From Bacteroidales bacterium (GTDB lineage: Bacteria; Bacteroidota; Bacteroidia; Bacteroidales; P3): a DNA stretch of 64,000 bases. Position 1 is the stretch's first letter, and each line of letters opens with the position of its first letter. Below are positions 31,309-39,916 of the stretch, piece by piece. The translations under genes were made by a program, and so were the position numbers. Below the pieces are notes generated by a model that worked only from the letters and a program-made list of their open reading frames with translations, had not been told where the DNA came from and did not search any database. Location of the stretch: positions 43,303 to 107,302 of the forward strand of contig JAFUWF010000006.1 of assembly GCA_017483575.1 (NCBI GenBank), written 5' to 3'.

Positions 31309-33315
31309 TCATTCCATTTTCATTTCCGAGCCGATGGCGTAGCCTGTGCGCTCGCCGTCGGCGGTGGGTTCGCCGGAGGTGATGTTGAGTTGGCTCTCGT
31401 CGACGCCCTGCTCCTGCATATAGCGCTGAATGATGTTGTTCCACATGGTGTAGCGGAAGGCGACGGAGTCGTTGGCGGGTGCGGGCATGCGTTGTTCGAG
31501 GGTGATGACCACCAGGGAGTCGCTCTTGGCGATGGTGGCGAGGTCGGAGAGGGTGTGGTAGTTCTCCGAGGTCAGGCCGTGCTGGCCGGGGGCAATGGCC
31601 ATGAAGTCGAGGTTGTCGCTGCCCATTCCGAGGGCGTTGCCGAGGGCCCGAACGGGCGAGGTGGCCACCTTCACCAGCAGGTTGCCGAGGGTCTTCCATA
31701 CGAGCTTCATGTAGTTGAACTCCGGGCTGTCCACATTGCCTTTGATGGGCAGGTCGATGAGTATCTTGTCGTCCTTGTCGCGCAGGATGTAGAGGGCGGT
31801 CTTGAGGGGTACCTTCATCTCGGGGTCCACGTCCTTGCGGCGGCTGCCGACGCGGGCCTTGAAGATGTCGATTTTGTTCTGGTTGTCGAGCTGGCTGTTG
31901 TTGATGTTGAGGCGTGTGGAGAGGCCGAAGATGCCGTCCTCGATGGGTTGGGCTGTATAGGCCACGGCCCAGGGGCTGAGCTGGGTCATGTCGAGGCCCT
32001 TGATGGAGAGGAAGAGGTCCTGATGACGCTTCCAGTCGTCGAGGTCGCCTTTCCAGTTCACCATCAGGTGGCCGCCGCCGGGCAGCGTGGCACGCAGCTT
32101 GGCGTTGTTGCCGCCCGCCAGGGTGAGGTCGCTGGCCTCGGCGCTGAGGTTGGTCACCGGGAAGTGGAAGGGGTCGGGGAGGGTGTAGTCGGAGTAGGTG
32201 ACGTTGCAGTCCTTGATGGAGAGCTGGCCCACATGGAGCTTCATGGGAGTGGAGTTGTCGGAATTCTTGGAGTTTTCAGAGTTTTCTGAGTTTTCGGATG
32301 ACTCCGAGGATTCCGATTCTTTCGATGCCAGCAGCTCGTCGAGCGTGCTGTGGTCGGTCCATTGCTCGTAGTGGGCTTGCAGCCCCTCGAGGGTCACCTC
32401 CTGGATGTCGTAACTGTTGGCATCGAGGTTGATGTTGTTGATCAATACCTCCAGTTTGCGCAGCTGCGCCATGGGCTCAGCACCCTTCTTTTCGAGGCTC
32501 ACGCCGTTGAGCGTCAGCGAGCCGCCGATGTAGCTCTTCAGTATCTCGCTGATGGTGCCCTCGGCCTTCACGCCGGCGTTGAGGGTGCCGCCCAGGCGGT
32601 CCACCGTCAGGATGTCCTCCGTCAGCGGCTGCAGGTTCTGCAGGGCGAAGTTCTCGAGCTGGGCGATGAGCTGGTAGCTGCCGCGGTGGCTGTCGTAGTT
32701 GCCGTCGATGGAGAGCCGTCCGCCTTCGGCAAAGCCTATGCGCAGGCCGCCCTCGCTCTGCTCCTCGCCGCCGAGGACGAAGCCCGGTACGCGCAGGCCG
32801 ATGTGGGGAAGGTGCCATTGTTTGCCCGATTGGGCGTCGAGGTAGTTCACCTGGGCATGGCTGAGGCGAATGTTGTAGAATTTCAGCACCCAGTCGCTGG
32901 GTGTGGTGTCGGTGTCCACTTCTGTGGTGTCGCTGGCGAAGTGGTCTATGATGCTCTGGAAATTGAAGGTCTCGCCGTTCTGTATCAGGTTGACCTTCAG
33001 GCCTGCCAGGGTGATGTGCTTCAGGTGTACGGTGTGGCTGAGCAGTTTCAGCAGGCTGGCTTTGACGTCGAGGGTGTCGAAACTGGCGAAGACATCGGAG
33101 CCGTTGTCCTCGTAGAGGCTGAGGCCGTGGATGGCCACATGGCCAGTGTACACGTTGAGCTTCAACTCCTCGACGTTCACCTTGCGGCCCACGAGCTCTT
33201 CGCCGTGCTTGTTGATGTAGCTTTTGGCCACCGGCGCGGCAATGAGGGTGGCAACGAAAACGATTGCCAGCAGGATGCCAATCACCCATAGTGTTATCTT
33301 CAAACCACGTTTCAT
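31309..33315 (-). CDS. AsmA/DUF748-like envelope protein
   Basis: This 668-residue protein has one N-terminal transmembrane helix ([22 protein letters not shown]) and then a long beta-rich periplasmic region of the DUF748/AsmA type ([46 protein letters not shown]). Such proteins are thought to act in lipid transport between the membranes or in outer-membrane assembly. A Ser/Glu/Asn run ([18 protein letters not shown], from 32251-32322) interrupts the beta domain and is a repeat insertion. The start at 33315 is chosen because it gives a basic residue pair before the helix. Confidence 0.82.
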   Translation of the reverse strand: MKRGLKITLWVIGILLAIVFVATLIAAPVAKSYINKHGEELVGRKVNVEELKLNVYTGHVAIHGLSLYEDNGSDVFASFDTLDVKASLLKLLSHTVHLKHITLAGLKVNLIQNGETFNFQSIIDHFASDTTEVDTDTTPSDWVLKFYNIRLSHAQVNYLDAQSGKQWHLPHIGLRVPGFVLGGEEQSEGGLRIGFAEGGRLSIDGNYDSHRGSYQLIAQLENFALQNLQPLTEDILTVDRLGGTLNAGVKAEGTISEILKSYIGGSLTLNGVSLEKKGAEPMAQLRKLEVLINNINLDANSYDIQEVTLEGLQAHYEQWTDHSTLDELLASKESESSESSENSENSENSKNSDNSTPMKLHVGQLSIKDCNVTYSDYTLPDPFHFPVTNLSAEASDLTLAGGNNAKLRATLPGGGHLMVNWKGDLDDWKRHQDLFLSIKGLDMTQLSPWAVAYTAQPIEDGIFGLSTRLNINNSQLDNQNKIDIFKARVGSRRKDVDPEMKVPLKTALYILRDKDDKILIDLPIKGNVDSPEFNYMKLVWKTLGNLLVKVATSPVRALGNALGMGSDNLDFMAIAPGQHGLTSENYHTLSDLATIAKSDSLVVITLEQRMPAPANDSVAFRYTMWNNIIQRYMQEQGVDESQLNITSGEPTADGERTGYAIGSEMKME
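32251..32322 (-). repeat. Family J repeat inside DUF748-like gene
   Basis: Units of TTTTCAGAG / TTTTCTGAG / TTTTCGGAT are tandemly repeated and encode Ser-Glu-Asn-type triplets. The same TTC-x-GA pattern occurs in the CobW-family gene (10381-10420) and both adhesins. Confidence 0.65.
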
Positions 33316-33413
33316 TTGTATATGGTATTCTTTATTATATACGGTCATAACGTGCCCTTCGCCACTTTATTGTGTGGCGACTGAAAATAAAATCACCATG
33401 CTTCCACTGGGCG

Positions 33414-33992
33414 TTAGCGCTCGTAGAAGTGCATCTCGGTAAGGTATTGGTATACAGGTTCTGTCAGCAGATAGCGCACATCTTTTTTCTCGCCGATAAG
33501 GCGGCGGATGTAGCTCGACGAGATGTCCATCATCGGCACCTCGGCCATGCTGACATGCGGGTGCGACGAGAGCTTGCAATGCTCGCTCCCCGGACGGGGG
33601 TAGACGTGGATATGATAGTGCTCGAGGATGTACTCGTAGTTGCGCCAGCGCTCGAAGGTGGCCAGGTTGTCGCTGCCCATGATGAGGCTGAAGCTGTAAT
33701 CGGGGTATTTCTCGCCCAGGGCTGCCAGGGTTACCACCGTGTAGCTCGGAATGGGCAGGTGCATCTCTATGTCGCAGGCCTTCAGGCGGTAGTTGTCGTC
33801 CACGGCCCGTCGTACCATCTGTAGCCTGTGGTGGTCGGCCAGCAGGCTGGAGCGCTCCTTCAGGGGGTTCTGCGGGCTCACCACAAACCACACTTCATCG
33901 ATGCCTTCCTGTTGCACCATGGTGTTGGCTATCACCATGTGCCCCACGTGGATAGGGTTGAACGATCCAAAGAAAAGCGCTACGTTTTTCAC
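33414..33992 (-). CDS. nadD: Nicotinate-nucleotide adenylyltransferase
   Basis: This 192-residue cytoplasmic enzyme joins nicotinate mononucleotide and ATP to give deamido-NAD. The nucleotidyltransferase signature GSFNPIHVGHM (9-19), the SPQNPLK segment and the ISSSYIRRLI motif are present. Length is standard. The start is GTG at 33992. The 38 bp before it are a short repeat (33994-34030), so there is no normal leader. It follows the hypothetical secreted protein gene on the same strand. Confidence 0.95.
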   Translation of the reverse strand: MKNVALFFGSFNPIHVGHMVIANTMVQQEGIDEVWFVVSPQNPLKERSSLLADHHRLQMVRRAVDDNYRLKACDIEMHLPIPSYTVVTLAALGEKYPDYSFSLIMGSDNLATFERWRNYEYILEHYHIHVYPRPGSEHCKLSSHPHVSMAEVPMMDISSSYIRRLIGEKKDVRYLLTEPVYQYLTEMHFYER

Positions 33993-33993
33993 C

Positions 33994-34030
33994 TCGACTC
34001 CACGACTTTACGACTCCACGACTCCACGAC
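33994..34030 (-). repeat. GTCGTGGAGTC repeat forming the nadD leader
   Basis: Read on the minus strand, GTCGTGGAGTCGTGGAGTCG and a variant GTCGTAAAGTC occupy the entire space between the upstream stop and the GTG start. Confidence 0.7.
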
Positions 34031-34627
34031 TTAATAATAGTTATACGCCGTCTCGATTTTCACATGGCGCAGGCGTGTGCCCTTGAAAGTGTAGATCTCG
34101 GCCACTTCGCCGGCACCCGATATCACCTTCAGCACCGCCACGTCGGAGGTGTACGATTTGGGATACTTCTTGAAGAACACGCGGAACACATCGTCCTTCG
34201 ACATGCCCACATGGATGCCGTTGGCCAGCACTATCTCGGGGTCGTTGATGCGTCCGCCGAGCAGTTCTACCTTGCGTGTCCAGATGGAATAGAACATGTC
34301 CAGGTAGCTGTCGTCCAGGCGTTTCATGCGGTTCACGCTCACCTCCATCGAGTCGAAGTAGCTGCGGTAGCCGCTCTCGCGGTACCAGTGCAGCTGGTTG
34401 TCGGTGATGTATTGCTCCATCGACTCCCACTCGCCGAAGGGGTAGATTACGTAGTTCGACAGCGAGTAGACCGTCATCGTGTCGGTGTACACCTTGATGT
34501 CCTTGATCATGTATTCTTCGCGGCCGAAGTTCATCATTCTCATGGCTTTGGCGCGCGATGCCACTTGCTGCGAGAAAGCCATTGTGCTGCACAGCACCAT
34601 GGCTGCTATGGTCAGTATCTTTTTCAT
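34031..34627 (-). CDS. Hypothetical secreted protein
   Basis: This 198-residue protein has a clear signal peptide (MKKILTIAAMVLCSTMAFSQ). The mature part includes YMIKDIKVYTDTMTVYSLSN and a C-terminal half GMSKDDVFRVFFKKYPKSYTSD, reminiscent of small SmpA/OmlA-like or PepSY-like folds, but no family is certain. Its stop is followed by the nadD leader repeat. The start overlaps the stop of the upstream retropepsin-like gene by 4 bp, so it may belong to the same transcript. Confidence 0.7.
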   Translation of the reverse strand: MKKILTIAAMVLCSTMAFSQQVASRAKAMRMMNFGREEYMIKDIKVYTDTMTVYSLSNYVIYPFGEWESMEQYITDNQLHWYRESGYRSYFDSMEVSVNRMKRLDDSYLDMFYSIWTRKVELLGGRINDPEIVLANGIHVGMSKDDVFRVFFKKYPKSYTSDVAVLKVISGAGEVAEIYTFKGTRLRHVKIETAYNYY

Positions 34628-35046
34628 TGTTTGTTATTTTCTATTTTGAATGTGAAAATTGTGTTTCCGTTCTGGTTTGCAAGATGAAAATCTCCCTGAG
34701 CAATGATGTCCATGCCTATCAGAATGTCCAGATGACCTATCGGACAGCACGCTGCCAGGCATTTGAATGCCCCTACGCCGTTGGGCAACACCATCTCGAC
34801 ATAATGCAATGTGGACATTACCATTCCTCCGGCTGTGTAGTTGGGTATTTGGGCCACGGTTTCAAGCCCTAACTCTTCAACCACCTTCGGGGAGATGCAA
34901 CTCTGGTATGCCCCTGTGTCCCAAATGGCATAATAAACACCGCCTTTGGACGTGTTGTTTCCTGCGATGGCTCTTACACCGCATTCTGTGACAACGGCTT
35001 CCGCTATACCGTTAAATTGCGCGTGAATAGTGCCATTTTTTTGCAT
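34624..35046 (-). CDS. Retropepsin-like aspartic protease
   Basis: This 140-residue protein has a single retroviral-type aspartic protease domain: the catalytic motif is WDTGAYQSCIS (Asp-Thr-Gly-Ala), and the second hallmark LIGMDIIAQGDF follows, as in clan AA proteases. A single Asp motif means it must act as a dimer. There is no signal peptide. It overlaps the preceding DUF5678-like gene by 35 bp, so translation is coupled. The pair is AT-rich compared with the surroundings. The substrate is unknown. Confidence 0.78.
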   Translation of the reverse strand: MQKNGTIHAQFNGIAEAVVTECGVRAIAGNNTSKGGVYYAIWDTGAYQSCISPKVVEELGLETVAQIPNYTAGGMVMSTLHYVEMVLPNGVGAFKCLAACCPIGHLDILIGMDIIAQGDFHLANQNGNTIFTFKIENNKQ

Positions 35047-35290
35047 AGTCGGATGGGTTGATGTTGGAATAGGTGTGGATGACAATGCCTCTTGACCTTG
35101 ACGAGCAGGGATGGAGGCTGAAGTGTCCTAACCCATATTTCTCTGTGGCGCTGTTGTAGGCGTCTTCCACATTGTTGTATACACCTGCCACAGCTTCATT
35201 CACGATAATCAGTACTTTGCCATCATATTTTTGCACCAATTCATCGTAATGATTTTGGTAATATAGGGAATTTTTCTTAACCTCGTCCAT
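35012..35290 (-). CDS. DUF5678-like small protein
   Basis: This 92-residue protein has the pattern SLYYQNHYDELVQKYDGKVL followed by IIVNEAVAGVYNNVEDAYN, which matches my recollection of DUF5678 (a small alpha/beta domain often encoded beside retropepsin-like proteases in bacteria). The start at 35290 is the Met before the conserved part, although the frame is open to 35326. It is the first gene of the overlapping pair. Confidence 0.68.
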   Translation of the reverse strand: MDEVKKNSLYYQNHYDELVQKYDGKVLIIVNEAVAGVYNNVEDAYNSATEKYGLGHFSLHPCSSRSRGIVIHTYSNINPSDYAKKWHYSRAI

Positions 35291-35386
35291 TATCATTTTT
35301 ATTTTTATATCAAAGTAACGCACCAACTCCCCCTTTATTGTATTTCACTCGAAAAAAAATCTTCAAGCCATTTGCGGGAAAAAATA

Positions 35387-35421
35387 AACGGAGTGCAAAG
35401 CGAACTTTGCACTCCGTTTAG
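35387..35421 (-). terminator. Terminator of the Omp28/T9SS gene
   Basis: AAACGGAGTGCAAAG pairs with CTTTGCACTCCGTTT. On the minus strand a T-rich stretch follows, 22 bp beyond the stop at 35443. Confidence 0.85.
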
Positions 35422-35442
35422 TTGTTTCGTTGTGAAAAAGGA

Positions 35443-37350
35443 TTACTTCACGATGGTCAGACGCTGGGAAGCGACACCGTTGTCGGTGGTGACGTTGATG
35501 AAGTAGACACCCTGTGCCAGGGCTCTCACATCGAGTTCGAGGGCCGTGGCGTTGAGGTTCTCGGACTGCATGACCACACGGCCAAGGGCGTCGACCATCT
35601 GGTAGCTGCGGATGGTGCTGCCGGCCTCGATGACGGCCATCTCGGTGGCGGGGTTGGGATAGGTGTTCATGCTGATGCTGGTGTTCTCAACATCCTCGAT
35701 GGCCACGTTGGTCAGGTAGCCGCTCTTGGCGCCGTTGGCGATGGTGCGGTGCATGACGTCGGTGCCGTAGTCGTTGACAAAGGCGGCCACCCAGCAGTTG
35801 TTGGGACGCCAGGTCTCGGAGACATGGAAGGTGTAGGTCTTGCTGAAGGTGCTGCCGGCGGCGGTGCTGGTGATGACACCCTCGTCGCCCCAGACATTGC
35901 TGATGCAGGCACGGAGCACATGGTTGTGGGTGTATATGCCGGTGGCACCGGACTGGGCGCCCTTGATGCCGTCTTCAAGGATGTAGGCGGTCAGGCGGGG
36001 GCTGGTGAAGGTCATCTCGCTGAGGAACTCGCCGCTGACGGTGAAGGACACGGTGCGGCTCTCGGCATTGTAGTTGAGGTCGCTGATGTTCACGTTGACG
36101 AGGGCGGGCGAGTTGATGGCGTTGGTCAGGATCTGACGGGCGTTGGTACCGGGGAAGAAAGCGGGACCGGGGTATTGGCTCTTGTTGTCAACAAAGTCGA
36201 AGTTGCGGTCGAGCATCCATGCAGGGGCAAACGTGCTGCCACCGTCGTTGAAGAAACTGAGCATCTGGTTGGACTCGTTGATGGTCATATCGTCGGTGTA
36301 GTAACCCACATGGTGGGCAATCCACACCACGCGGTCTTCCTGGCCGGCGACTGCGGCGTCGAGACGGTCATGACCGGCGGGGCAGTTGGGGCAGCGGGCG
36401 GTGGTGAAGTGCTCCATGACGGTGGTGCGCTGGGCCACGGTGCTGGGATCGTAGACGGTCATGGTGGTGCTGGCGGTGTTGTCGGAGGCATCGACATCGG
36501 TCTCGCCGTTGGGCGCGGAAACGGTCACGCTCAGGTTGTTGGCACCGAGTTCGCTGCTGCTGAGGCTGAAGGTGTAGGTGTAGCTGGCAAAGGGAGCCAC
36601 GTTGATGTTGTTGACGTTGATGGTCTGCTCGCTACCACCGTTGAGGCTGTACTCGAGGGTGAAGGAGGTGAGGGGGGCAGTACCTCTGTTGGTGACAGTC
36701 ACTTCGACGTTGAAGTTGTTGTCCTGAGGAACGTTGCTGGGCACATCGACACCGTTGCAGGCAATGGCGTTCTCCGGGAACACGGCGACGGAAATGTTGT
36801 CAATCATGGTGTAGAGACCGTCGGCAGTGGTGTTGCGGAACGCAATGTAGACGGTTTCACCGGCATAGGCGCTCAGGCTGAAAAGTTTATGGTTTTCGCC
36901 GGCAGGGAGGACGGCGGTAGCCATCAGGGTTTCGGTGAAGTCTGTTTTTTCAGTGCCCGTAGTGCTCAGCAGCACGGAAATATTTTCGTCGTACTGCGAG
37001 GCGAAAGCATCGAAAAACAGGCTGTATTCGCCGGTGGAGGGCAGGGTGATAGCGGGGGTAATCATCCAGCGGTCGCAGGCTGTGCCTTCGTTGGTGTAAG
37101 TCATACAGAAAGCGCTCTTGCCTTGCCAGCCAAATTCGTTGACGCACCAACTGTTGCCGTAACCACGGTAGTCGTAGTTCCCGTTGTTGAAGTTCGTCAG
37201 GTTGTCCTCATAAAGGGTCCAACCGGTGGGCATCGAACCGATACCATTGTCGTTGACGGTGACGTTTTCAAAATCCTCCGACCATACAGTCTGGGCGTTG
37301 GCGGCCATGCCCATCAGGGCTACAGCCAAAAATAATAAGACTTTTTTCAT
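35443..37350 (-). CDS. Omp28-type secreted protein with choice-of-anchor J and T9SS domains
   Basis: This 635-residue exported protein has a signal peptide (MKKVLLFLAVALMGMAANA) and a choice-of-anchor J/cleaved-adhesin domain (VWSEDFENVTV...WCVNEFGWQGKSAFC...RWMITPAI) at ~20-195. A CARDB-like beta domain follows (FNVEVTVTNRGTAPL), then an Omp28-related thioredoxin-like domain with CPNC in EHFTTARCPNCPAGHDRLD. The T9SS sorting domain is at the end (NTYPNPATEMAVIE...LAQGVYFINVTT). The CxxC pair suggests a redox or disulfide role on the surface, as in P. gingivalis Omp28. It has its own promoter, divergent from tex. Confidence 0.9.
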   Translation of the reverse strand: MKKVLLFLAVALMGMAANAQTVWSEDFENVTVNDNGIGSMPTGWTLYEDNLTNFNNGNYDYRGYGNSWCVNEFGWQGKSAFCMTYTNEGTACDRWMITPAITLPSTGEYSLFFDAFASQYDENISVLLSTTGTEKTDFTETLMATAVLPAGENHKLFSLSAYAGETVYIAFRNTTADGLYTMIDNISVAVFPENAIACNGVDVPSNVPQDNNFNVEVTVTNRGTAPLTSFTLEYSLNGGSEQTINVNNINVAPFASYTYTFSLSSSELGANNLSVTVSAPNGETDVDASDNTASTTMTVYDPSTVAQRTTVMEHFTTARCPNCPAGHDRLDAAVAGQEDRVVWIAHHVGYYTDDMTINESNQMLSFFNDGGSTFAPAWMLDRNFDFVDNKSQYPGPAFFPGTNARQILTNAINSPALVNVNISDLNYNAESRTVSFTVSGEFLSEMTFTSPRLTAYILEDGIKGAQSGATGIYTHNHVLRACISNVWGDEGVITSTAAGSTFSKTYTFHVSETWRPNNCWVAAFVNDYGTDVMHRTIANGAKSGYLTNVAIEDVENTSISMNTYPNPATEMAVIEAGSTIRSYQMVDALGRVVMQSENLNATALELDVRALAQGVYFINVTTDNGVASQRLTIVK

Positions 37351-37387
37351 AATGTGATGGGTTTAATTATTGTTATTTTTCAAAGTG

Positions 37388-37419
37388 CAAAAGTACATAT
37401 ATTTTTTGATATGGCAATA
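37388..37419 (-). promoter_or_regulatory. Promoter of the Omp28/T9SS gene
   Basis: On the minus strand TACTTTTG (37388-37395) and TATTG (37415-37419), 19-bp spacer. It is back to back with the tex promoter. Confidence 0.7.
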
Positions 37420-37449
37420 ATTTTTTTTCAAAAAATGTTTTATTTTTCG

Positions 37450-37457
37450 TATTTTTG
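37450..37457 (+). promoter_or_regulatory. -7 box at the tex start codon
   Basis: TATTTTTG ends 4 nt before the ATG at 37462. Initiation at the usual distance would fall on or next to the start codon, giving a leaderless mRNA. The -33 region is only T-rich. Confidence 0.6.
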
Positions 37458-37461
37458 CAGC

Positions 37462-39579
37462 ATGAATTACGCTACTGTTATTGCCAACCGACTGGAACTC
37501 AACGTTCGACAAGTCGAGAAGACCATTGAATTGCTCGAATCCGGCGCCACCGTGCCCTTCATCGCGCGCTACCGCAAGGAGGTCACCGGCTCCCTCAACG
37601 AGGTCCAGATTGCCGCCATACGCGACCTTCTGCTTCGGCTCAAGGAGCTCGACAAGCGTCGCGAGGCCATCCTCCAGTCCATCGAGGAACAAGGAAAACT
37701 GACCGACGACCTGCGTCAGGAACTCCTTGCCGCCGAGACGCTTACCGAACTCGAGGACCTCTACCTGCCCTATCGGCCCAAACGTCGCACCCGCGCCACC
37801 ATTGCCATCGAGAAAGGCCTCGAGCCCCTCGCCGATGCCATCATGAGTGGGAGGTGGAAAGATGAAAGTGGAAAGTATACAGAGGAGGACCTCCAGGGCG
37901 CCCGCGACATCATCGCCGAGCGCATCAGCGAGGACGCCGCCACGCGCAACCGCGTACGCAACGTCTTCCGCCGCCGCGCCATGCTCTCCTCGGGGCTGGC
38001 CCGCGGCGTCAAGGAGGACGACGAGCGCGTGGGCAAGTTCGAGTCCTGGATCAACTGGAAGGAGCCCATCGCCAAAGCACCCTCGCACCGTATCCTGGCC
38101 CTCTTCCGCGGCGAGGAGGCCGGCGTGCTCAAGGTGCATGTGCGGCCAGAGAAGGACGACGAGGCCATTGCCTCCATACACACTCCTCAGTCAGCACTCC
38201 GTGCTGCCATAGGGGAGCAGTGTGTCAGGCAGATTAGAATGGCCACCGAGGACGCCTACAAGCGCCTGATAGAGCCCAGTATTGAGACCGAATTCCGCAA
38301 CCAACTGAAGGAGAAGGCCGACAAGGAAGCCATCCGCGTCTTCGCCGAGAACCTGCGCCAACTGCTGCTCGCCGCCCCCATGGGGCAGAAACGCACCCTG
38401 GCCATCGACCCCGGCTTCCGCACCGGATGCAAGGTCGTCTGCCTCGACGCGCAGGGCCAACTGCTGCACAACGAGACCATCTATCCCTTCACCTCCGTGC
38501 GCGAAGAGCGCGCCGCCGTCAACAAACTGGAGGCCCTGGTGGAGGCTTTCCACATCGAGGCTATAGCCATCGGCAACGGCACCGCCGGCCGCGAGACCGA
38601 GGAGATGGTGCAGAAGTGCCATTTCAATCGCAAGGTCGTCGCCGTCAGCGTCAGCGAGGCCGGTGCCAGCGTCTACAGCGCCAGCGAGGTGGCCCGGCGC
38701 GAGTTCCCTGAATACGACATCACCGTCCGCGGCGCCGTCAGCATCGGCCGCCGCCTGATGGACCCCCTCTCCGAACTTGTCAAGATCGACCCCAAGAGCA
38801 TCGGCGTGGGTCAGTACCAGCACGATGTGGACCAGAAGCTCCTCTCCGAGAGCCTCGGCGACACCGTCGTCAGCTGCGTCAACAGCGTCGGCGTGGAACT
38901 CAACACCGCCAGCCGCGAACTCCTCAGCTACGTCAGCGGCATCGGACCGGCCCTGGCCGACAAGATTGTGGCCCACAGGAACAAGAACGGCGCCTTCGCC
39001 GACCGCGAATCGCTGAAACAAGTCAAGGGCCTCGGCGACAAGGCTTTCGAACAGTGTGCGGGCTTCCTGCGTGTACGCGAAAGCCAGAATCCCCTCGACC
39101 ACAGCGCCGTGCACCCCGAACGCTACGCCCTCGTGCAGCGCATGGCGGCCTCCGTGGGGGCCGACGTGGAGAGCCTGTGCAAGAACGCCGACCTCCGCTC
39201 GAGCATCAAGCTGGAACAGTTCGTCTCCGACGACTGCGGTCTGCCCACGCTGCACGACATCATGAAGGAACTGGAGAAACCCGGACTTGACCCCCGCGCC
39301 AAGTTCGAGGTGTTCGAATTCGACAAAAACGTCACCCGCCTGGAGGATGTGCAGGCGGGGATGGTGCTACCCGGCATCGTCACCAACATCACGGCCTTCG
39401 GGGTCTTCGTCGACATCGGGGTGCACCAGGACGGTCTGGTACATATAAGCCAAATGGCCTCGCGACGGGTCAGCGATCCGTCGGAGGTGGTGCATCTGCA
39501 TCAGCATCTGAAGGTGAAGGTTCTCGACGTGGACTTGCGTCGTCGCCGCATTAGCCTTACGCTTCGAGGGGTAGAGTAG
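37462..39579 (+). CDS. tex: RNA-binding protein Tex
   Basis: This 705-residue cytoplasmic transcription accessory factor has the standard order: N-terminal helical domain (MNYATVIANRLELN...PFIARYRKEVTGSL), YqgF-like domain (TLAIDPGFRTGCKVV), helix-hairpin-helix (YVSGIGPALADKIVAHRNKNG) and C-terminal S1 domain (GMVLPGIVTNITAFGVFVDI). Two repeat-derived insertions are in frame: SGRWKDESGKYT (37851-37880) and HTPQSALRAAIGEQCV (38178-38225), the latter a 48-bp family B element. The start at 37462 is the conserved N-terminus. The longer frame from 37354 crosses the promoter. Confidence 0.95.
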   Translation: MNYATVIANRLELNVRQVEKTIELLESGATVPFIARYRKEVTGSLNEVQIAAIRDLLLRLKELDKRREAILQSIEEQGKLTDDLRQELLAAETLTELEDLYLPYRPKRRTRATIAIEKGLEPLADAIMSGRWKDESGKYTEEDLQGARDIIAERISEDAATRNRVRNVFRRRAMLSSGLARGVKEDDERVGKFESWINWKEPIAKAPSHRILALFRGEEAGVLKVHVRPEKDDEAIASIHTPQSALRAAIGEQCVRQIRMATEDAYKRLIEPSIETEFRNQLKEKADKEAIRVFAENLRQLLLAAPMGQKRTLAIDPGFRTGCKVVCLDAQGQLLHNETIYPFTSVREERAAVNKLEALVEAFHIEAIAIGNGTAGRETEEMVQKCHFNRKVVAVSVSEAGASVYSASEVARREFPEYDITVRGAVSIGRRLMDPLSELVKIDPKSIGVGQYQHDVDQKLLSESLGDTVVSCVNSVGVELNTASRELLSYVSGIGPALADKIVAHRNKNGAFADRESLKQVKGLGDKAFEQCAGFLRVRESQNPLDHSAVHPERYALVQRMAASVGADVESLCKNADLRSSIKLEQFVSDDCGLPTLHDIMKELEKPGLDPRAKFEVFEFDKNVTRLEDVQAGMVLPGIVTNITAFGVFVDIGVHQDGLVHISQMASRRVSDPSEVVHLHQHLKVKVLDVDLRRRRISLTLRGVE
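37851..37880 (+). repeat. Family A' half-element inside tex
   Basis: GGTGGAAAGATGAAAGTGGA matches the left arm of the purL insertion at 7102. It is read as GRWKDESGK. Confidence 0.55.
38178..38225 (+). mobile_element. Family B element inside tex (48 bp)
   Basis: ACACACTCCTC (38178-38188) and GAGCAGTGTGT (38215-38225) are inverted ends with one mismatch. The length is 16 codons, read in frame without a stop. Confidence 0.75.
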
Positions 39580-39605
39580 TCTCTACCCCCTTTTTGGCGT
39601 TCTTC

Positions 39606-39809
39606 TTATTCGGCACGATATTCCAAAATGTCGCCGGGCTGACAGTCGAGGGCTTGGCAAATGGCATTCAGCGTGGTGAACCTGACGGCGCGTGCCTTTC
39701 CGGTTTTCAGAATGCTCATGTTGGCCATTGTGATTCCCACGCGCTCGCTGAGCTCGGTGAGTGACATTTTGCGTTTGGCCATCATCACATCAAGGTTTAC
39801 GATAATCAT
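39606..39809 (-). CDS. XRE-family HTH regulator (small, YozG-like)
   Basis: This 67-residue protein is little more than a Cro/CI-type helix-turn-helix: MAKRKMSLTELSERVGITMANMSILK..RFTTLNAICQALDCQPGDIL. It matches the minimal HTH_26 regulators, which often sit beside a small membrane protein, but none is adjacent here. The target is unknown. Its promoter lies 33 bp upstream of the ATG. Confidence 0.9.
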   Translation of the reverse strand: MIIVNLDVMMAKRKMSLTELSERVGITMANMSILKTGKARAVRFTTLNAICQALDCQPGDILEYRAE

Positions 39810-39841
39810 AAGCGTTTATTCTTGGTTTTTAAAATAATTTG

Positions 39842-39873
39842 CAAAAGTACAACTTTTTCTGAAACTTACAATA
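39842..39873 (-). promoter_or_regulatory. Promoter of the HTH gene
   Basis: On the minus strand TACTTTTG (39842-39849) and TATTG (39869-39873), 19-bp spacer. Confidence 0.65.
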
Positions 39874-39916
39874 AATTTTTTTCATTGCCAGCAGCAGAAT
39901 CGTCGTTTCCCTTGTA

